Shown in pieces: positions 13,578 to 26,800 of a DNA stretch of 64,000 nucleotides. The position numbers and the translations under genes were made by a program. Positions within the stretch are counted from its first letter, which is position 1. Each line of letters starts with the position of its first letter. The stretch covers positions 195,182-259,181 of the forward strand of contig SJOL01008912.1 in the NCBI GenBank assembly GCA_004794785.1, read 5' to 3'. The DNA comes from Opisthorchis felineus. Taxonomy: Eukaryota; Platyhelminthes; Trematoda; Opisthorchiida; Opisthorchiidae. The notes beneath the pieces were generated by a model. That model was not told the DNA's origin, searched no databases, and saw nothing but the letters and a program-made list of their open reading frames with translations.

Positions 13578-14737
13578 TCTTTTCAGGTTACAATGATTTA
13601 CCGTAAGCTTTTTCTGGAGGTTTAAGTCCATAAAATGAAAGCCATGGTTTATTATATTGAATGATCTGGAATTCAAACGAAAAGAGTATTTAAAACTTTG
13701 AAATTGTGACCAATATGACGGCAGTAGAACATTATCCGTCCAGTGAAATACTTTGGTGTGCCAATAGGATAACTCAGGTGGCAATATTACACCTGATTAA
13801 TTCCTCAACCTATGTGACAATTGATAATGGCGGTTGGGCTTAGCAGCATGAAACTTAGAAATAACGTAAATAACTACACTGGTGAAATCATGTTTCAACG
13901 ATCCTTGATATGCATATTTACAACTTCATTAGGCGCTCGGGTCTAATCAGTAGACGCTATTGCGTGTTGAAATTAACCATTCATTCCTGTCAAGTAGAAC
14001 GATGCATGAATTACTAACATCAATACGCAGTTGCGTCCAACATGGCTCTACCACTACTGTATAACGCATCACTAAAATGCAGCCATCCACAAAGACGTTA
14101 TGAACGTTTCGTCAAGTTCGGCTAATTATTTTTAACTACACCCATAGAATTTCAACACTTCTTAGATAAATATTAAGTCGGTGCATTACGACATTTGCAT
14201 GCATATGCCTGCTTTTGACTCAAAGCTTCTCCGGCTTTACCGTTAATAATGCAGCCTAAATGTGTGTAACAAAATCAACTCAGCGGCAGTTGCGCACACT
14301 TGTTAAAGTCCCCCATTTCGTACGGATAAAACCCAACTTTTCGCTCTTATATATCTTGTTATTTGCGGTTTCGACAATCAGGTTGTACTCGAAAAGAAGC
14401 TGTTTACTACCTACACTGTCATTTCACAACTCAAATTTTGATAGATTTGCACATCTGGACTCCAGATAATCTACGGTTCAAAGTTCTCTCGACCGTCGGC
14501 ATATGCGTGTATTACTGGCATTAAATGGTATGTGTGGACACGTAGGCATTCATGCTTTATTCAGGCAGGTGGAGCGTATACTCATCTACTCAGGATGGTG
14601 GTCCTCAAAAAGATACCCCTGCCAGTTCACATAATGGAATATTCATGATTGGAGCTCGTTTCGTCGAACGGTTTCCAAAATAAGAACATTTAGTGAGAAG
14701 GATTACAGGTTAAATGTTTGGAGTTTTCTATGAACAT

Positions 14738-15058
14738 TCAACCTTTCTGTCTGAATACACAGGATATGAGATGTTGTCGTTGCTTCTCCAGTGCTGGAGC
14801 CCATGTCCGGTGCTTATTAACTTGAGTAAGCGGCTCACTGAACAATAAAAAATAAGAATGATTTTGTTCGGCAAACGGAAGGAGCAGTCTGAAAAGGTTT
14901 TGATTTAAGTTAACGTTAGTTGAGAATGTCCAGATATAACTCCAAGATTCGTCAAATTCGTTGCCCAAAGAAACGAAAACATTTAAAAATGGCACATTTG
15001 CAAACATACAAAGAGATGTGTCACGAGTAAATTGAACTATATTTTGCACAAACAACAA
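14738..15058 (-). mobile_element. Penelope-like element: reverse transcriptase thumb region relic
   Basis: The minus-strand frame (107 codons without a stop) carries NIVQFTRD, then NVPFLNVFVSLG, then FSTNVNLNQNLFRLLLPFA. These align in order with the Penelope-like segment IxFTxE - LPFLDVLV - VYRKPTFTxxYLxFxSxxPxxYK. Upstream on the same strand, near 15090-15070, a frame reads YFCDTTF, a plausible decayed form of the YVDDTF active-site block. The 20 or so residues that normally separate it from the FTxE block seem partly deleted. This relic cannot be the continuation of the one near 10 kb, because the order along the minus strand would be wrong, so it is an independent copy. Confidence 0.6.
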
Positions 15059-15059
15059 A

Positions 15060-16284
15060 ACGTGGTATCACAAAAGTATGGAATAAAAATTTTTGAACAA
15101 TTACAGAAGCCTCTGAATTGCGAGATTGAGGTATAGGTTTTTGAGTAAGAGGAATGGAAACACATACTGACAGGTGTGGCTTGGTTTTGTGTCTGCGCTA
15201 CATTTCTCCTACAATGGCGTGCTTAGAGGTAAAACCCTACCTGACGCTTTAATCAGGGTTTGTTAATCATTAAAGCCATCCTTGGACAATTAAACCTCAT
15301 AGCATTCTTTGATGCCTATCTATCGTTTACTTTGTTCGCGTACTTAACTGATTTCAGAAAGCCCAGAAATTGAGCATTTTGCAAAGTAGGACCATTATCA
15401 GTCATCCACAACTGATAATTTTAGGTCTTTTGGTATGTTAACATAGCGATACAACCCTCCGATGGGAAGTAATGAATAGCACTGATCGAGTGTTTTGTGC
15501 TTTTAATTCATGGTGAAATTGAATATGTATTTATGGAATCGATAAAACAGAATGTCTGTATGTTGAACTCGTTAACATAATTTGTTGGTGTTGGTCCCAG
15601 TTGTTGAGTAAATTCAACGAGAATAAGCAAATCAACGCAGCCTATAGGCGCATTGTAATCAGATATCTGCTTGCCGAAAATATGCAGACACAGACGCTTT
15701 GTAATAGATGTCCGAATAGAGCCGTATATCAGTTGATTTCGAGAAAATGAATAAGCTTCTGTGAGTTTAATTTAGAAGGTTCATTAGTAAGCTGCCCAGT
15801 AAAGGTCAGGTATGGGTTATATTCCACAGAAACATCGCAGGGAAGGGATTTCAGTAACGAACAAGCTGATAAATGTAATGCCCAAGATTACAATTTTTGC
15901 TGTGCTTTCTGGCCTTAGGCGGCGTCTTGTAATATTATGCACTTTGTCACAAAACGTGATGATACTCATGCACATAAGCGATCAGTGAAAAAAAATACTC
16001 TTATGATGTTGCACCAGTTATACGAGGATTTGTCTCATTTTTGTGAAAAAATATTTTGCGGTGTAAAATGTTTTTGCTAGCTTGATATAACTAACAGATC
16101 AGGCTGTCGGTCAGCGGTCCTCCTTTTGAAGTGTTCTTACCTAACAAAGTTTCTTTTGTGTGCTATTTATGAAACGCAACCGTGTGTTTACCGTGTGCTT
16201 TTCTGTCCGTTTAACTGAATTTAGCCCAAAATGCCCGATCTCAAAATGTATCGAGTGAATCTACACTTTTATTTTTATTCCCAG
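15060..16284. other. Intergenic, no assignable gene
   Basis: Beyond the decayed active-site block of the neighbouring Penelope-like relic at the left edge, no motif was recognised. A cysteine-containing frame near 15760-15900 was considered and rejected. Confidence 0.4.
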
Positions 16285-16502
16285 AATTGGTTGCCAGGCT
16301 GCCAAAGTGATATTTACTATGCAGCATAAACGCAAAATAATTGCCACGGATTTGGATGAGCCGGGACAAACTGACACACAAATTAGGAGTCATGCTGTGA
16401 ACTTTGAGAGTTTAAGCAGAAACACCCAAACATGGAGCAACACTTGCGAACAGTTATCACCATCCGTGAACTTGAATGGTTGTTTACAATTTATCATCCG
16501 AG
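16285..16502 (+). CDS. Candidate internal exon, unknown product
   Basis: A pyrimidine-rich tract ending in CCAG lies directly before 16285, and a good donor (GAG then GTAAGA) follows 16502. One frame is open through the whole 218 bases, starting one base into the exon and leaving one base at the end. It encodes about 72 residues with three cysteines (in IGCQAA, SNTCEQ and NGCLQF) and many polar residues. Nothing matches a family I know. No partner exon with compatible phase was identified, so it may be an exon of a gene with long introns or a chance combination of splice sites and an open frame. Confidence 0.3.
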
Positions 16503-19500
16503 GTAAGAAATAGTGAGAGATGATCCTCTGTAGGAATCGCATTGAGCGTCCTTGAGTTGGAAGGTAAATCTGCAAAACTATTCCAATATTTTAGGTCAGA
16601 ATTTGGGTAAACAGCGGCGCAATGTTTTCTAGACACAATGACGAATGACACTTTGAAAAAGAAATTTACTTAAAAACACTAAGTAGAATATTTGTCGCAC
16701 TTTACTTCCACATATATCCGGTCGTCGTCGAAGAAGGCACTGATCTGTGATCTCCCGAACGAACCATTCCAACAAAAAGTGGAACAACTCAAAATGAAAC
16801 AAATAATCCGTGAAGTACGTAAGTTACGTTTCTGATTATTTCACCCACGAGGCCTCGTTTCACGGGCTATGCCGCGACACTGCAGGCAAAAGTAACAAAA
16901 ATAAAAAGCCAACAAACTTTGGTGACTCCGACGCGTTTGTAAAGTGAAGGAAAACGTTGTCAGCAAAAATCAACCCCTGCTTTCGTACTTCTTGACAACT
17001 CCAGGAAACGTCGACGTTCAATGGGACAGACAAGAAAATTTCATGCATCCCTGTCAACTTGTCGTACAGATTGTTTGAACGAGACTTGCTACCCAATGCG
17101 TAGCAGACCATGCATGGAGGATTTACATATATTTATCAGGGATTTTTGCAGTGTAAAGCGTATAGTGGGTCAGGAATAATGTGTAGGCGAGTTGATGCGC
17201 ATATGATGCATAAGAAACAGTTTTCGAATTATGTGCATTTCATAGAACAGTTCGCTATTTGCACTCACAAAAATTATCGTTAATTTTTTGCTTGGGGGAA
17301 TCTCTCTCGGTCTACCTGCATTTCAATTAGCAGGTCACGGATTAAGGCCGATGTGAGTAGTAACACACGAGGTCCGAAGAGTAGCTTGAAGGTAATGAAC
17401 GTTGCTCCGGACTATTCAGTGGCAACTGTGTTCTCGTACTAGGCGGAGAACTACGCATTTATCCTCTCCTTGTTAAAGTGTTTTTTTGGTACTGTACTTA
17501 AGTGCAAGCCTCAGACAATTTGAAAAAATTGCAAAGATTTGTGCCATTCACATATTCGTTTTGCGTCTAGCACAGCGGACCTATCAGTTAATTCTCCATC
17601 TGAAATATACTTCTCACGCAAAACTGTACCAGCGATCTGTAGTATTCAATTCTTCTGCAATAAAATGGTAACAGTGACGATGATCACAATTTTCGATTCC
17701 AGAAATGAAATGTTCAACCTGAAGCATGTTGATCATAATGACAAAGTACCGTTATAAACGTACCCTAGTTTTAGAGAAAGGTTGCTTGACAAAGGCCACC
17801 TATAAATTTTGTGTTTGCGTAAAGTGTGCAAGCGCTGAGGTTATCTATTTTCTTGACAGCGACCAGGCTATGTTATGAAAACTATGGTTTGTGGGTTTAG
17901 AATTCAGAAACTCACCACATCATTGTGCCACTGGAGACGAGCTTTTTATGGGCTTTTTGGTCCCATCGGCGGTTGAACGTGCTAAATGGAGAAGTCAAAA
18001 CGCTAGTACGATAGGTTCCCAATGCAACTCCTATATTGAAACCGGATATACCAGTAAAATTGCAGCACAAAACGACTAGGGTACATGACTTAGTGCGCTG
18101 CAGCTTGAGGCAGCATTTCTCACGATCATTACACGAAAGCTCTTGACCACTGTCAACCATTAGGGTAAGCAAAATGTTGAGGCAGGCAGCGGCGTGAGGT
18201 GCGCTCATCGTTGCACCTTTTCAGCGCAATAAATTGGGCAAGCTGTTTGTTCACATATTCAGTCATGTTTGATAAATATTTCTAGTTCATGACTTCTAGT
18301 GGACAGCAGACACTATGCAACCGTGTCTTTGCGTACTCACGTTAACGTAATGTGATGACTACAAACAACCCTGCACACCACACAGCGTTTTAATTGCGCA
18401 GCCAGCTCAGCAAAAATGCTTTTTAACAACCACTTTACTTGGTGTGATCACCCAAAATATAAATTCCCAAATCATTATCGGGCATAAAGAGAGAGCCATA
18501 TTTCCAACATTATTTGTTTGCCTTCACTGGCACACTCACACACTGCCTTTGTGATCTTTAAAGCACCTTGACGCGTACGCCTAAAATTTGGAAAGCTGTC
18601 TGGTTACGTTTCGCAAAATAAATGAGGGATTGCGGAGACAATTCTGAATGCCTTAAAAGCAGTAAGCGAGGAACTGATCTGAGCGCTAAAACGTGTTTGC
18701 TGTGCAATAGACACGGAAGTGGCTAGGTGAAACTTTTCTTCTGGCAATTTTTGAAACCCTTACGTATTTCGCTTTTTGATCAGATAAATCCGCTCAATTG
18801 ATTTTCCTAAATTACTTACGAGACAACCTCATACTTTGTGATCAACAAAAACTTCCGCCGTTGTTGCGTTTGTAAGGAAGATATCCATTTTATTTCCTCG
18901 GACACGTCCAATCAATATAAATTTAGCAGATGTATGTCATGCTGACTTTGAGGCACATGTGGCGAACATATTTCGGGACATGCAGGATTAATTCTTACTT
19001 AAATAAACATTGGGCCTACTTCCGTCGGTTGCTGAAAAGTCAATCGTGTTTCGCGGTTTGTGTGGGCAATTCTGCGTAATTCATGTAAATTTGTGTTTGA
19101 CAGCACAAATTATCCAAACACGTGGAAGGTTACAATTATACAGCACCCTGGGAGACTTAGAAACCTTAGAAGAAAGAATTAATTTTCAGTGACGCAAATA
19201 TTTCAGGAAATATTCGGTGGCTATACTTTTCTCCAGTTTTTTCCAAATGTCGTTTGCATATTGGAACCGGCCTCAAATGAACAGGGTAAATTTGGCGGCA
19301 GCCAGTAGCCCACTTAAGGTTTCTGCATACTTTTATAAAACACAGAACATATTCATCATGAACTATTGTTCTGCACATAGCAGCTGTCGATGTGCAGGTT
19401 TAGTGTGAGATGACCCTCGAGTTCCTTCAAACCTCAGGAGCGGATGGGTACATGAACATACCTTTAACAAGAGAATACATTTTCGTTTGGTTAGCAACAA

Positions 19501-21661
19501 GACAATTCATCGAAATAATGTCTGCTTGTTCGTTCTACGCCAAAACATCTAATCGATCTAACGCAGTAAACTGTCTTACAGTGGTCACAATGTTCAGAGT
19601 AGATTGCTTAGTTTAAGGCGCGAAAATACCGCATCCGCTGGAACCGTGAGACACCAACCTATAGTGAAGCCTACCCAAATTTCATTTACCATGAAGATCT
19701 TGGAGTATGGTGCAGATCTTTTTGTGGACTGAATTGCACACAAGATTATTCGCTCAATTGTCAATGATTCTAGGTAGTTTCACATTTCAGAAACGCTAGG
19801 TTTGATTCGTTTTTAAAGAATGGCAAGTAAGGCATTATAGTTTAAACCTTTTTTTCTCAAGTGGTAATATATCTTCTCTGAAAACGTAGATTATTCAAAG
19901 CATACGACATAAAGTAAAACATAATCGCGCCAGGTAGGAAAGGAAGATTTTCAACTAGACATTCGGCCTTTTGTTGAACTACTTCTAGGTTGATCGTGGC
20001 CTTATGAGTATCAAAAGGTTTCTTCAGCGTATGACCTCATAAGTAAAATTAACACACACTGAAAAGCTGACAACCTGAAAAACACGATTTTTTTCTTATC
20101 TGTAATCATCAGAAATGTGCGCGTTCTGAAACTTTATTTAGTTAAAAAGCTACCAGCTCCCAGCTCTCTGTTTTACCGCGGCTTTTTTGCCAACTTCAGC
20201 TCAATGGAGGTACAATATATTCCCACTTGAGCAAGATGTGGGGCCGATACTCCTTCATCGCGGGAACCCTCTTCCTGCGGTCACCAGATTGGGTGTCCAA
20301 TCGCAGGGCAACTGCATCTTTATTTGATTAAGTTGCAGTTTTTGCCAATGTGGACGTGTTTGAAAATTTTTGATACTCCTTTTTGCAAAAAATAATGATG
20401 TAGGAAAAAGACCTTATCGGGAGTGTACAGCCGTTTTCATCGTAACATTTACTCACCGGCGGTGCACATCCTGCTAAAATAGTTTGAATACACATGATTG
20501 ACAGCCAGCTTCACATCAGCAGCTTGAACAGATCTCAATTTACATGAGAGTCTCAGATTCAACACCAAATGGTTACGCGTTGACTGCCTCTCCGGGAAAC
20601 GATATCTAAAGCTAAAGCTTGATTCCGCGTACGGATTCTTGCCCTTCTGGACTTGTGATATTGTTTACCTTTTTGCCAATTCGTGAAAGACGTTTTACAT
20701 CGGAAGCTCTGAAATCATTGTGCGGTTGTCTTATCCCTAGTTCATCAGTATTTCGCATCATTTGAAGCACTGCCTTCACTGTCTAGCCAAATTTCCATAT
20801 GCGATGAAAATTCTCTGAAGTGATGAGATAAGAAGCCTCTCCGTCTGTATAAGCTCATCAGTACGTTGATGCATACCATGACGCTACTTCCTAGGATAAA
20901 CCAGATGGGTATTTGATGTTGCGGTAAGGGAAGAATATATGGGCCCACAGCTTCTGAGGTTGAACACTGTGGATGTGCGTGTCGGGCCGTTGGATTTTAC
21001 GTTCCCTCTAATCTGATGTTTTCCTGTTGTAACAACCTTGGCGACCCATGATATCGCTCACGTTATTGAATAATGTAATGACTTTATACAGACTGTTATA
21101 TTGATGTAATAACTAGAGTAATAATAATACTAATAATGTGATAAAATATGCTTCATAAATATACATTCTACGATAATTTAATAATAAAACCAATTATAGT
21201 CGATGATGTTTAGACTTTTACTTTCCGTTTTTTTTCTTACTGGCTTGACACTCGAGTTAATCACGGTGATGATCAGCCGCTTATGGCCTACCGTATGATC
21301 TTTGGAACTACTGAGCTGGAAGCAACCTGTTTGAAGCGTCCTTGTGTTTCCTTTATTTGGTACTGAGTCACACTGATTCATACCATCTTTGTTTTTCGGA
21401 AGGATCCATCAAAATTCTGATATACACTGCCGCATTGCTATTGCGTCCATATCAGCGAGTCCGATATTTAAAATCTTGTAACAACATGCTGGACGATATC
21501 TAGCAGTCCCACTGCTACTCTCCCAACTCAATCACGTAAGATGTATACGACGATAAACTGGAAACAACTGCTCTGTTATGTTTGTTGTTCACGATGGTCT
21601 GAAATATAAGGGATTATTTTCTAATGCAGAAACCCATAGCAAAATCAACATTTTCAGTTCA
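16503..21661. other. Intergenic, no assignable gene
   Basis: Only short unrelated open frames are present, and none carries a recognisable motif on either strand. Confidence 0.5.
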
Positions 21662-21975
21662 CTATGGAGTGTCTACCAGTTGCTCGCCGAAGAAAACGCA
21701 CAAAAGCATTTGCAGGCCGACATAAAATAGTTCCCACCGAACAGTAATTACGCGTTGCAAAGGAAAACGTGGTGCTTACCAGGGCAATGATTTACCATAC
21801 TAAAAAGATGCCGCTTCTAACTGGGTAAAAACGAAATAACAAAGATACAACGCAAGTTCTCGGGTCGCCAAGCGATTTTAAGATGAATTCTTGGTCAACA
21901 TTCTTAAAATGAACACAATGCTTTGAAAAGCGTCATGACGACCATGATCGAAATTGTGGTCAAAATGTAGTTTTT
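21662..21975 (-). pseudogene. Intronless relic of an ML/NPC2-like gene
   Basis: On the minus strand, 21749-21726 match the start of the last exon of the intact gene at 23 of 24 bases (the ACTGTTCGGTGGGA core and the following CTATTTTAT). The frame translates as VITVRWELFYVG, then LLC, and stops at 21662. Reading upstream in the same frame without any intron gives KLHFDHNFDHGRH, resembling the exon 2 segment KLDVSPCDHDRC, then RMLTKNSS where the intact gene has RALTNVDS across its exon 2/3 junction. The span between these landmarks is 70 codons against 82 in the spliced gene. Three stop codons interrupt it and most cysteines are lost. This suggests a decayed processed copy. Homology of the last exon is strong; the upstream part is weak and inferred. 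Confidence 0.5.
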
Positions 21976-22590
21976 GCGTGAGCGGACAGCCTAATTAGGC
22001 GTTTCATTGCTTTTGAGTTATGGTATTTGAGGTAGACCCATCTTGGAATCAGAAGAGGGTTGGAGAATTTCCCTCAGTATTTCTTTACGTACGTGAAGAT
22101 AAAATATGCTGTATATCCGAGAATAATCGTCTTGACACAAGGATCTCATTAGCAGTGCATTTAATTCATAATTAGACAGAATGAATTACTGCTAGACAGT
22201 TGATCACTGATCCACAATATGTGGTCATGCCAGCTGAAAATCTAATTTTCAGGTGGAGATTTCGAAAACCGGATAAATATTAGCCTTCCTCCACGCTACT
22301 TATAGATTCTTGGTAATGTTAGGTAATTTTGGACTTTTTGATGGAGATTTCATGCTATTTGTGGAGGCAATCTTCGACTGGTGTTAGCCATGAAATGGCA
22401 GCGGCACTTTTCAGAAGAAGAAACTGTGATTCGCACAGGTGATTCAAAAATTCTACAGATGAAAACGTTTAAACGTAATGTTTGCGTGTATCGACTTGTG
22501 CGCGAACTGCTTGTAGAAGAAACCTGTTACATCGCGTTTTCTACTTTATGAGATCTTTTTTTCGTGCTTGTTTTATTTCATCGCTTTCAG

Positions 22591-23786
22591 CAACTTACTA
22601 CTGGCATTCGGGCAGATACCAACCTTGTGTAGAAGTAGATATATTTCCCCGGGGGAGAACAGGACAGGATGGAGTCACGCGGCCACACGTAATGCGCCCA
22701 CCAACGAGTGTATTGGAAACGGCAGCGTCCCAGGTATTTGTTCCTCTATCTGTTTGAAATAAGTGCATGCTTGCATTTGCATTACCCCACGCAATATCTT
22801 ATGTCTGAACGTCTACAGCTGAATTTCACTAAGGATCGAATAGCATGAGTAAGTATATGTCAGTTCAACGTTTCTGCAATCAGAACACAATATTGTGTTT
22901 GTTTAGTGTTTATAATGTTTTTGCGCTGCTTCAACATCAGTTTTTTCCTTAATATTTTGACGGCCCAGAATAATGAAAGAAGCGTTTGAATATGAAATGT
23001 TCGTCATATTCCTTCACCTCACGGAATAGAGCTTTCCATCAGTCAAAACGCGAAGTGTTTTGAATCCAAGGTTTTTGCTATTTGCATTAACCGTAAAACA
23101 AACGGCGATTTCTATAAAGTGTGAGAAAATGCATGAAAGCCGCACCTTGGATTTGGTGACTGCTCACATGCCCTGAATATACTGCGTATCTTAGCTGGTG
23201 ATCCTTTCTTAAGAATATAGGGGCACACATTGCAGAGAGAGTTGATGACTCTGCTCACAGCTGCGCTAGCTTAACCTCTACTATAAGGAGAAGAAGCTGA
23301 TAGAATATGTTGTGGTGTTTGCCAGGTTTTGAAGGCAAGATTCAAATATTAGAAAACCTGATTAAAATGCAAATGTAATGAGTTAATGAAAATGTTCTGC
23401 CATATATATTCAAAGTTTTGAATGTGGTTTCAACTTCAAACGTGCAAACTTACTTATCAACAGGAAATGGACTGTCGTGCCCGTGGAAGGCTCGCCAATA
23501 AAATTTGAAGGTTAAAGCAATCATTATTCCACTGTGAGGCGGAGATTTTTCCGTAGTGCTTTGTAACATAATCATCGTGAAATTTCTATGTCCATATGCT
23601 TTATATTCCATTATTACCGCAGTCTATGAAGTTTGTGGCTTTTTTGAGCGAGGTGGCAACTATTATTACACTGCAGCCAAGCAGGGTGACTGTTTGCATT
23701 GTGTATGCCTACGGACTCAAGGGTCGAAAATCACTTCCATTGAAACAGCAGCGTTCGCTGACGTCAGCGCAAACGCTGAGCTGTAA
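22591..23786 (+). CDS. Possible cysteine-rich secreted protein with VWC-like end (partial)
   Basis: Two exons are proposed: 22591-22733 (after a TTTCAG acceptor, weak GTATTT donor) and 23623-23786 (after CCGCAG, ending in TAA). The phases fit: the first leaves one base and the second starts with two. Across the junction the product reads NECIGNGSVP, V, then YEVCGFFERGGNYYY, followed by GDCLHCVCLRTQG. The arrangement C...G..Y......DC..C.C resembles a von Willebrand factor C domain, which occurs in small secreted arthropod proteins and in growth-factor binders. An upstream exon carrying the start is required. A short ATG frame at 22478 ending before GTAGAA is one candidate but is poor. The second exon is better supported than the first. 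No homologue was checked. Confidence 0.35.
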
Positions 23787-23817
23787 CATATTCAGCTCCT
23801 AGCATTTCCTACCTTCA

Positions 23818-23823
23818 AATAAA
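23818..23823 (+). terminator. Poly(A) signal after the VWC-like exon
   Basis: AATAAA begins 32 bases after the TAA stop of the VWC-like exon. The spacing resembles that of the intact ML gene and is modest support for this being a real last exon. The hexamer is common in AT-rich DNA, so this is not conclusive. Confidence 0.35.
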
Positions 23824-26800
23824 TCAAACTACACCTGTTTAGTTTGGAATAAGTTTACTGAATAGCAGCAACCCAGCTCATTGTACAACAATAGTGGGCT
23901 TTTTTAATTCATGCGAATTTTTGAAAGCCATACAAATATCACACCAACCTCGGTGCAGAAATCATCAAGATTCTCAAACTTGCGAAGCCTAATGTGATGC
24001 CGCATTCAAATTTCTAACGTCAACCATTGCGGAGAAACTTATTTTTCTCAAGCCTAAATGTGCATATAATATGTCCTACTTCGATGAATTTGAGCTTTCC
24101 TGTAATTCTAATGAGTAACCTGATAGTCAGGTTTTGGGTGTGGTCGGGTTAGCTGTTAGCGCGCACTTATTTACTGCAAAGGACAAAGAAATCATTTTAA
24201 CTTCAACTGCGAGCTCAGTAAAATGGTTTACTCCTTTAAACTCCTTGATAGCGCCTGGTTAGCGATGAATCGGTCCCTAGCGCCATCATATGTATGTTTT
24301 TCCATGCTGTGTACATGGACTATCGGCTGACTGTTTCGGTTGAAGGCATCTCTGAACCACCATAAACCAAAACATGTAAGGAGCGGAAAGTTTTTTCAGA
24401 CAATTTCCAATTGTTGTCAGCGAGCGTGGGGTTGAGAAAGTGTCTTAAAAATTTTAAACAATATTCTGAAATTTTGGCACCGCTTTTGGTATTTCCAAGA
24501 GATACTTCGGGTCTAAATTTTAAGGCTGACTGATTTGACAACCTATTACGCGCCGGGCTGCTACACTCAAATGTGTGATGTACCGCAAAAATGATGGGAT
24601 ATGTTTGCGTGCACCTGTTCCAATCTATCAAACGAATTGGCATTTTCAGGGCCAATTGGTTCTCTTCTGTTTCCCCTTTAACCTTGCTTCACATAGTGTG
24701 ATGTTTATTTGGCCGTTGACCTGTTTTTCCCAATACCCTATTTATGGTCATCCACACGGTACCTTGACGAGGTATATCAAAAGAAAATGCAAGAAATTCT
24801 AGTGCACACGAGAACACGCAAGAACAGTTCTTGGCTCACTAACCCAGCGAAACTAAGTTACTCCTGTCAAATCTGTATGCTCATCGTGTATACTGCCCTC
24901 TTACGGGAAGTGTGAAAACATCGCAGCCGCGTACCAGTGACTGAAAAATATTCACTAGGCTGACTGTTCAAAATCAGTTTTACATAAACCCGTCTTTACT
25001 AGACGGAAGTGTTGTACAAATCAAGCAAAAAAATGAGGACAGTTTGTAACGTCAGAGGATCTGGTGGGTGCCAGGTGAGATTTTGTCATTCAGTGATGAA
25101 TTTTTGCTGAACAAACGAAAAACACTGTATAGCACTTTCATCTTAATTGAACATCATCAGCAGTATGCATCTCAGGGAAATCAGAAATTTTAAACAACAA
25201 ACTTTGGTCAGGCGCCAAAATGTTAACCGGTTGGCTACGGCTGCCTGAAAGTTAAGGTGACTAGATTTCACTTAGACAGCGTATCACAGCTACTCAGGTT
25301 TATATTATGGAAAAAAGCTGAATAACGTTTTCGAGTACTGACTTCTCAGATAAAGGTTTTGGTAAAATTGTGGAATATTCCTCTCTGAGCCACTTTAAAA
25401 TCAATGCTGAGGTGAGATCTGTTAATTATTCATTCGTTGCACACCAACGAATGTGTGAAGTGTTCGAAACACAATTAGTAGCCGTAACTCTCAAGTCCTT
25501 CATTTGGCAGAAATGTGACCGCGGTTTCTGCAAAATATCGCACAACTTTGGCTGCCCGGGGACTTCAGCGTTCGTGATGAGAAGCGTTTGCGTGAATTCA
25601 AACTTGATGCGTAAGGCCAGCTACATTGGAATCACTGTGCAGACTCTTAAGAGCATAATTTGGTGTTTGGCATCCTGCTACATTTGACAAGGCTACTGTG
25701 GATGTGTACCTAAATATGTATCTTATCCCGGAAGAAATGCGCAAAGATCAAGCCGGAGGAAAAACCAAATCTAGGCAATTGCAGCGCAGCTGACGCTCAA
25801 ACAGCACCCTGAAATTTGAATCGGCGGCGCCAGAGGTTTTAACTGTCTAACATAGAACGCGTCCAAGAGAACTAAGATATAATGTGGTCAATTTAGTTGT
25901 GCCGTAATACGCTAGTTTGCCAGTGTGAAAATAAGGCATTTCTACATGCAAGTTATATCAAAGCATACAGCGGCTGCGTAGACTTATTTCTAGCCAAAAG
26001 CAAGTGACTGCTATGCGGTTGCACACACTTCTGCTGGTAGCAAACTACGGGCAGGGGAAGTATGCGCTGAAATTTGGCAGCAACGTGTTTCATGTTTAAA
26101 ATTCTTTGTAATACCCTAAAGGGAATTTATCAACTGGTGAAACACAGCAGTCTGTTAGTTACTGATGGTTATGAAAATGTTCATGAGAATATTGAAATTG
26201 AACATCTGCTCTCCCATGAACAAAGACCAATCTGCGAAGTGGCAGACGATTATTACAATTGCAGAATACTAGATTTCGTTGGCAAATTTTGTATGCAAGT
26301 TTCCAAAACTTTCTTGGAATATGAAAATTTTACGCAATCCCCGAAATCTGATGTGTAGAGGATCACACTACGTTTAAAGGGTACGCGTTTGTATGCCAAA
26401 CCCTCCACAAAATTGTGGGCAACTTTGGATTGGGAAAGTTATGTTAAAAACACGACTTTTAAATCGGCTGATGACAATAAGCCTTTGCAGTTTTCAGTGT
26501 CAAAACCTCGCTTAAATAATCTCAAAATGTCAAACCCTTATGGCTCAATGTGACAGGTCGCACGTTTTCTAAACAGGTAACTGATTTCTAGATCATTGAA
26601 TGCACAGACAACAGCGAGTTTCAAAAAGAGCAACACAATTTTGATCACTGCAACCGAGATAAGCGCCGGTGGGACACTGGCATCAGAACAGATCTTTCCG
26701 TACGTGGTGCAGAATGCATTACGTACGTTTGATCGACATTTTTAACTTGAGCCATCATAGACGCAGAACGAGAAGCGCGAGTTCCATAGGCTTTCAGGGC

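Noticed and set aside
15750..15900. Frame with SCPVK and a downstream tyrosine, like exon 3 of an ML gene
   Set aside because: No matching splice sites, no second cysteine at the right distance, and no nucleotide similarity to the ML gene.
25198..25214. Sixteen-base match to 60844-60860 (ACAAACTTTGGTCAGG)
   Set aside because: The match does not extend on either side, and one such coincidence is expected in 64 kb.
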